From the NCBI GenBank assembly GCA_026874595.1, contig CM049307.1:61966370-62030369 (forward strand): 64,000 nucleotides of DNA, written 5' to 3'. This document shows positions 60,930 to 64,000 of this stretch, piece after piece. Each line of letters starts with the position of its first letter. Positions within the stretch are counted from its first letter, which is position 1. The translations under genes were made by a program, and so were the position numbers. The notes beneath the pieces were generated by a model that was not told the origin of the DNA, ran no database searches, and saw nothing but the letters and a program-made list of their open reading frames with translations. The DNA is from Sipunculus nudus. Lineage: Eukaryota > Annelida > Sipuncula > Golfingiida > Sipunculidae.

Positions 60930-62940
60930 TACAATAAAGATGTACTAGCTACCATACAATTAATATAAAATATTTCATATTTTAACTCATGGAAGAAGGA
61001 GAACCTGATATTTTGGTTCCGGCATTGAGCTTTCACTTTTTTAAATAATAATATTTAAAAGTTGCAACTGATGAATTTACTGATTACAAACTTAAAACTT
61101 TGATCCAATTAAGAACTTATTTGTGAAAACGCTGTGTGATCAATCAGGCTGCTTTCAAGAACAAACACAAACTGTATTACAAATAATTTTCAGTGATAAA
61201 TATCAAACCAATATAACTTTTGTGTGACTTAAAACCACATCCTAATGAATGATATAACATGAACAGTTTATTTTAAAAAGCAGAATAGCATATTTTGAAA
61301 ATGATCCTCACCACCATTTTTTGTGAGTATATATATGGGCTGGACAAAAGTTGCCTGTTCAATGTTCTAGACAACAGATAAACCCTCCATGAACAAATCT
61401 CCTTCATCTTGATATTGGCCACATCCTGCAAGCCACATTGCCCAGAACCTGGACACTGTGTGGTATACGACTGTAACAAGATAGATCACCTCAGGGGGAT
61501 TTTCTTTATCCTTTTGCTCTGGGAGTACACTCCTCTGAGCTCTCTGGTTTCCGGAGTCAGGAACCATAATCTATCCTTACATTAACCCACTCTTGTCTCA
61601 CCTTGTTTTGTTTGGGATCTTTAAAGTCTGCTTCTCTTAAGTTTATTCCAGGACCACCATACCCTGTCTACCGGGTTTGTTTTTTCGTGATTACATTTTG
61701 GACAATAAAACTAAAAACTATTTTTCAAAAGGCAGTAAGGGCAAGGAAATGTGTAATTAATTTAATTAATATCCTAGTTTCTCTTAAATTCCTTTCAATA
61801 CTGCCATGAAATATGAAAAATTTCATATTTTTTTTATCTGACAAAAAAACAATCTATCAAGAAGTTTGACACTGGGTTAATAGGACAATTAACAATTAAC
61901 TTTAAAGTTGGAAGTGAAAGGTTAAAGCAAACAGCTCTATGATTTCTAAGATTATCCCCAGGTCTATGCATGAAAAGGATTAAGTTCAGAAGAACATTAT
62001 AAAATAAACAAGTGCACCACAAACATGCATAATTCGCCCATTGTGTATCTGGTGACCTTTGACCTCATTACATGCGTGAATTTTTATGAGAAGGTAATTC
62101 ATATGAGAAACTCTATTGGTAAATATAAATAATGAGTTTTATGAAAATCCATAGGATTTTTGGTAAGTTACCAAGGTGCCTCCATAAGGCAGGGACCTCA
62201 TTCAATATGCATGGATTTTGCTGGAAATAGAACTTATAGGTGAGATATTTTATTGATTAGCATTTCTGATGAGTTTTATCAAAATCCTTCATAAGTTATC
62301 GCAGTGACACCACAAGGTAGCCTTGTAGTGACCCGTTACTTTATTAACTATGTGTGGATGTTGCCAATAATCGAACTCGGGCAAGATAATCAGTAAATAA
62401 GTAGTTATGGTAAGTTTCATGAAAATCCATCAAAGCCCTGTCAAGTTATCAGGGTACCGGTAATACTAAAAGTTAACAGATGGATAGATTGATGGACATT
62501 AAATGGGTATACCATAATACTCCTGTCATATGATGGGTGTATAAAAAAATCAACATTCAATTGTCAATTCCGGCAAACATATTAGTTGTACCCTTTAGAA
62601 AATAATAATCTGGAATCCACAATATGATGATCAGAAGCTTATCCCAGATAAGTTACAAAGAGTATGTTGCAAAATATTGCTGATTCCTGAAAACCGCCTT
62701 TACATACCCTCATACAAACACACCAAGGAATGTCACATTATGGTGTATTTTATGCTATAAATGATCTAAATAAGCCTTGATGGTTGGCTCAGCAAGACAA
62801 CACAAGAGGATGCCCTCAGCAGCATAGGCAATTACCTTCACTGAGCTCAGTTATATACACAGGATAATATCCAGGCCATCTGATGGGTATTTATTACCCC
62901 TCCTGTTAGAATATTTGGCACATACTCTTTTTGAAATGTA
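60930..62940. other. No gene seen; repeat-like 62.0-62.5 kb
   Basis: 62040-62480 has degenerate repeats (gtaagttacca/ataagttatcgcagtg, ttttatSaaaatcc) with an ending gatggacattaaatgggtataccataat typical of mollusc dispersed repeats. Confidence 0.4.
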
Positions 62941-63080
62941 ATATAAGAAACAACAATTAATCACTATTTAGTATGAGGTACAGTGGCTTTAGTGGACATT
63001 CAATGGAATAATATAAGAAACAACAATTTATCACTATTTAGTATGAGGTACAGTGGCTTTAGTGAACATTCAATGGAATA
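62941..63080 (+). repeat. Nearly perfect 70-bp tandem duplication
   Basis: 62941-63010 and 63011-63080 differ at two positions by eye (atataagaaacaacaattWa ... agtgRacattcaatggaata). Such identity suggests a recent event. Confidence 0.92.
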
Positions 63081-63097
63081 ATATTGATACGAATGTG

Positions 63098-63801
63098 GGG
63101 TTGGGGAATGTCCCCACCTGTATCACATACGGTTGCTGATGTGCGTTGCAGACAATGTTCCAAGACTAGTTTGATGATAGAAGTCTTTATTCAATAGCAA
63201 GCGATCTGGGACAGTCTCTCTCTCTGAGAGAGCCGCCCAGCCTCCCTGAATCTCTCTCTGACTCTCCGCGCACACTACAGATAGTTTTGTTACAGAGCTT
63301 TCACGTGACATATGAGACATTCATATCCATATTTCTGCATTTCGTCATAAAAGCTAAACCTTATTGGATGACTCAAAGTAGGTCACAATTACATCAGAGT
63401 TATAAGTGTTCCTCCTACCTTTCGTGAGATCTGATTGGACAAAAGTTCTATGGAAAATCCCAAGTCTGACCTGACATACATCCAGTTATAGACTGACCTA
63501 CAAGTCCTATTTACAGACTCATATAAACATAATCTGCCTGCCTCATCATAGAAACCAATTTAGAGCTAATTTGGGAGAGAACATTTAGGCTCTACAAACA
63601 TACTGAATTGCCATTAGATACTTGGTCATCTGATGAACATTAATTTCCTTTGGCTCTGTCTGAATATCAGAACAGACTGAAACCAAGATTGATTTTTATT
63701 GTTTCTGAATGATTTTAGATCTTAATTAATGAAATATTGAAATATTCCTTTAAATATGTGTTAAGTCACATATACACCCTTTCTCACTCCATAACATATC
63801 C
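63098..63801 (-). mobile_element. Possible solo LTR
   Basis: On the minus strand the segment starts TGTTATGGAGTGAG, has CT/GA-rich stretches, a poly(A)-signal-like GAATAAAGACTTC near 63195 and ends CCCAACCCCACA. This is LTR-like (TG...CA, AATAAA near the 3' part), but I see no 5-bp duplication, no primer-binding site and no internal region, so it stays tentative. Confidence 0.35.
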
Positions 63802-64000
63802 CTCTGGTATTCAGAATGAGGCTCCGGCCTCATCGGCTAAGTCAGAGAAAAATGAGTTATTTCAAGAAGGATAACCGGAATGTAGATGACAGAAATACAT
63901 AATGTGTAAAGATCAAGACTGCATAAGTCTGAATTAACTGCGAGAACAGTAGCCAGAATGTGAATGAACTTGCTGGCACTAGTGACAGTGTGTTGGATAT

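Noticed and set aside
60836-61036. ORF with a poly-Arg C terminus
   Set aside because: A frame through the CGG tract of element G.

Overview
The window is AT-rich animal nuclear DNA: long introns with GT/AG junctions, simple-sequence runs, and a dense population of short DNA transposons and tandem repeats. The repeat style resembles what I associate with marine bivalve or gastropod genomes (GACGGACGGAC-tailed repeats, GTGACCTTGACCTTTGACC arrays, hairpin-ended elements finishing in CTAGTT). I infer a mollusc or other lophotrochozoan, but nothing in the window proves the species.

Two protein-coding genes are recognisable, both on the minus strand and in the same orientation. SAMD8 (sphingomyelin synthase-related protein 1, ceramide phosphoethanolamine synthase) runs from its start codon at 20164 to its stop at 12780 in five coding exons, 422 residues, with the SAM domain and both catalytic histidine motifs intact. 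TBC1D16 (Rab GTPase-activating protein) runs from a start at 54228 to a stop at 31295 in nine coding exons, about 997 residues, with a long disordered linker and a C-terminal TBC domain. Every junction in both models is GT/AG and phase-consistent. The two genes have no known shared pathway: one makes a sphingolipid in the ER and the other acts on Rab proteins in endosomal recycling.

Layout: 1-12.8 kb is intergenic or 3' flank with two Helitron-like elements, a hAT-type MITE with a perfect 8-bp target duplication, and other repeats. 12.8-20.2 kb is SAMD8; one of its introns contains a tandem array made of copies of the next exon's 5' end and its splice acceptor. 20.2-31.3 kb is intergenic, with a Helitron-like element, a 1.5-kb foldback element, a short GC-rich exon-like island, a minisatellite, a (TA)n tract and a SINE-like piece. 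31.3-54.2 kb is TBC1D16; its introns carry a 20-bp minisatellite, a CR1/L2-type LINE tail, several Helitron-like elements and a cluster of phase-compatible exon-like ORFs of unknown identity. 54.2-64 kb is upstream of the TBC1D16 start codon (5' non-coding exon or flank) and holds the largest Helitron-like element, a nearly perfect 70-bp duplication and a possible solo LTR.

The most distinctive content is two related families of non-autonomous Helitron-like elements. They share a hairpin-plus-GGATACTATGTTTT 5' end and a hairpin-plus-CTAG(TT) 3' end. One family carries tandem units built around the palindrome GGTGGCGCCACC; the other carries about 287-bp tandem units that each contain TGACCTTTGACCT, a perfect DR1-type nuclear-receptor site.
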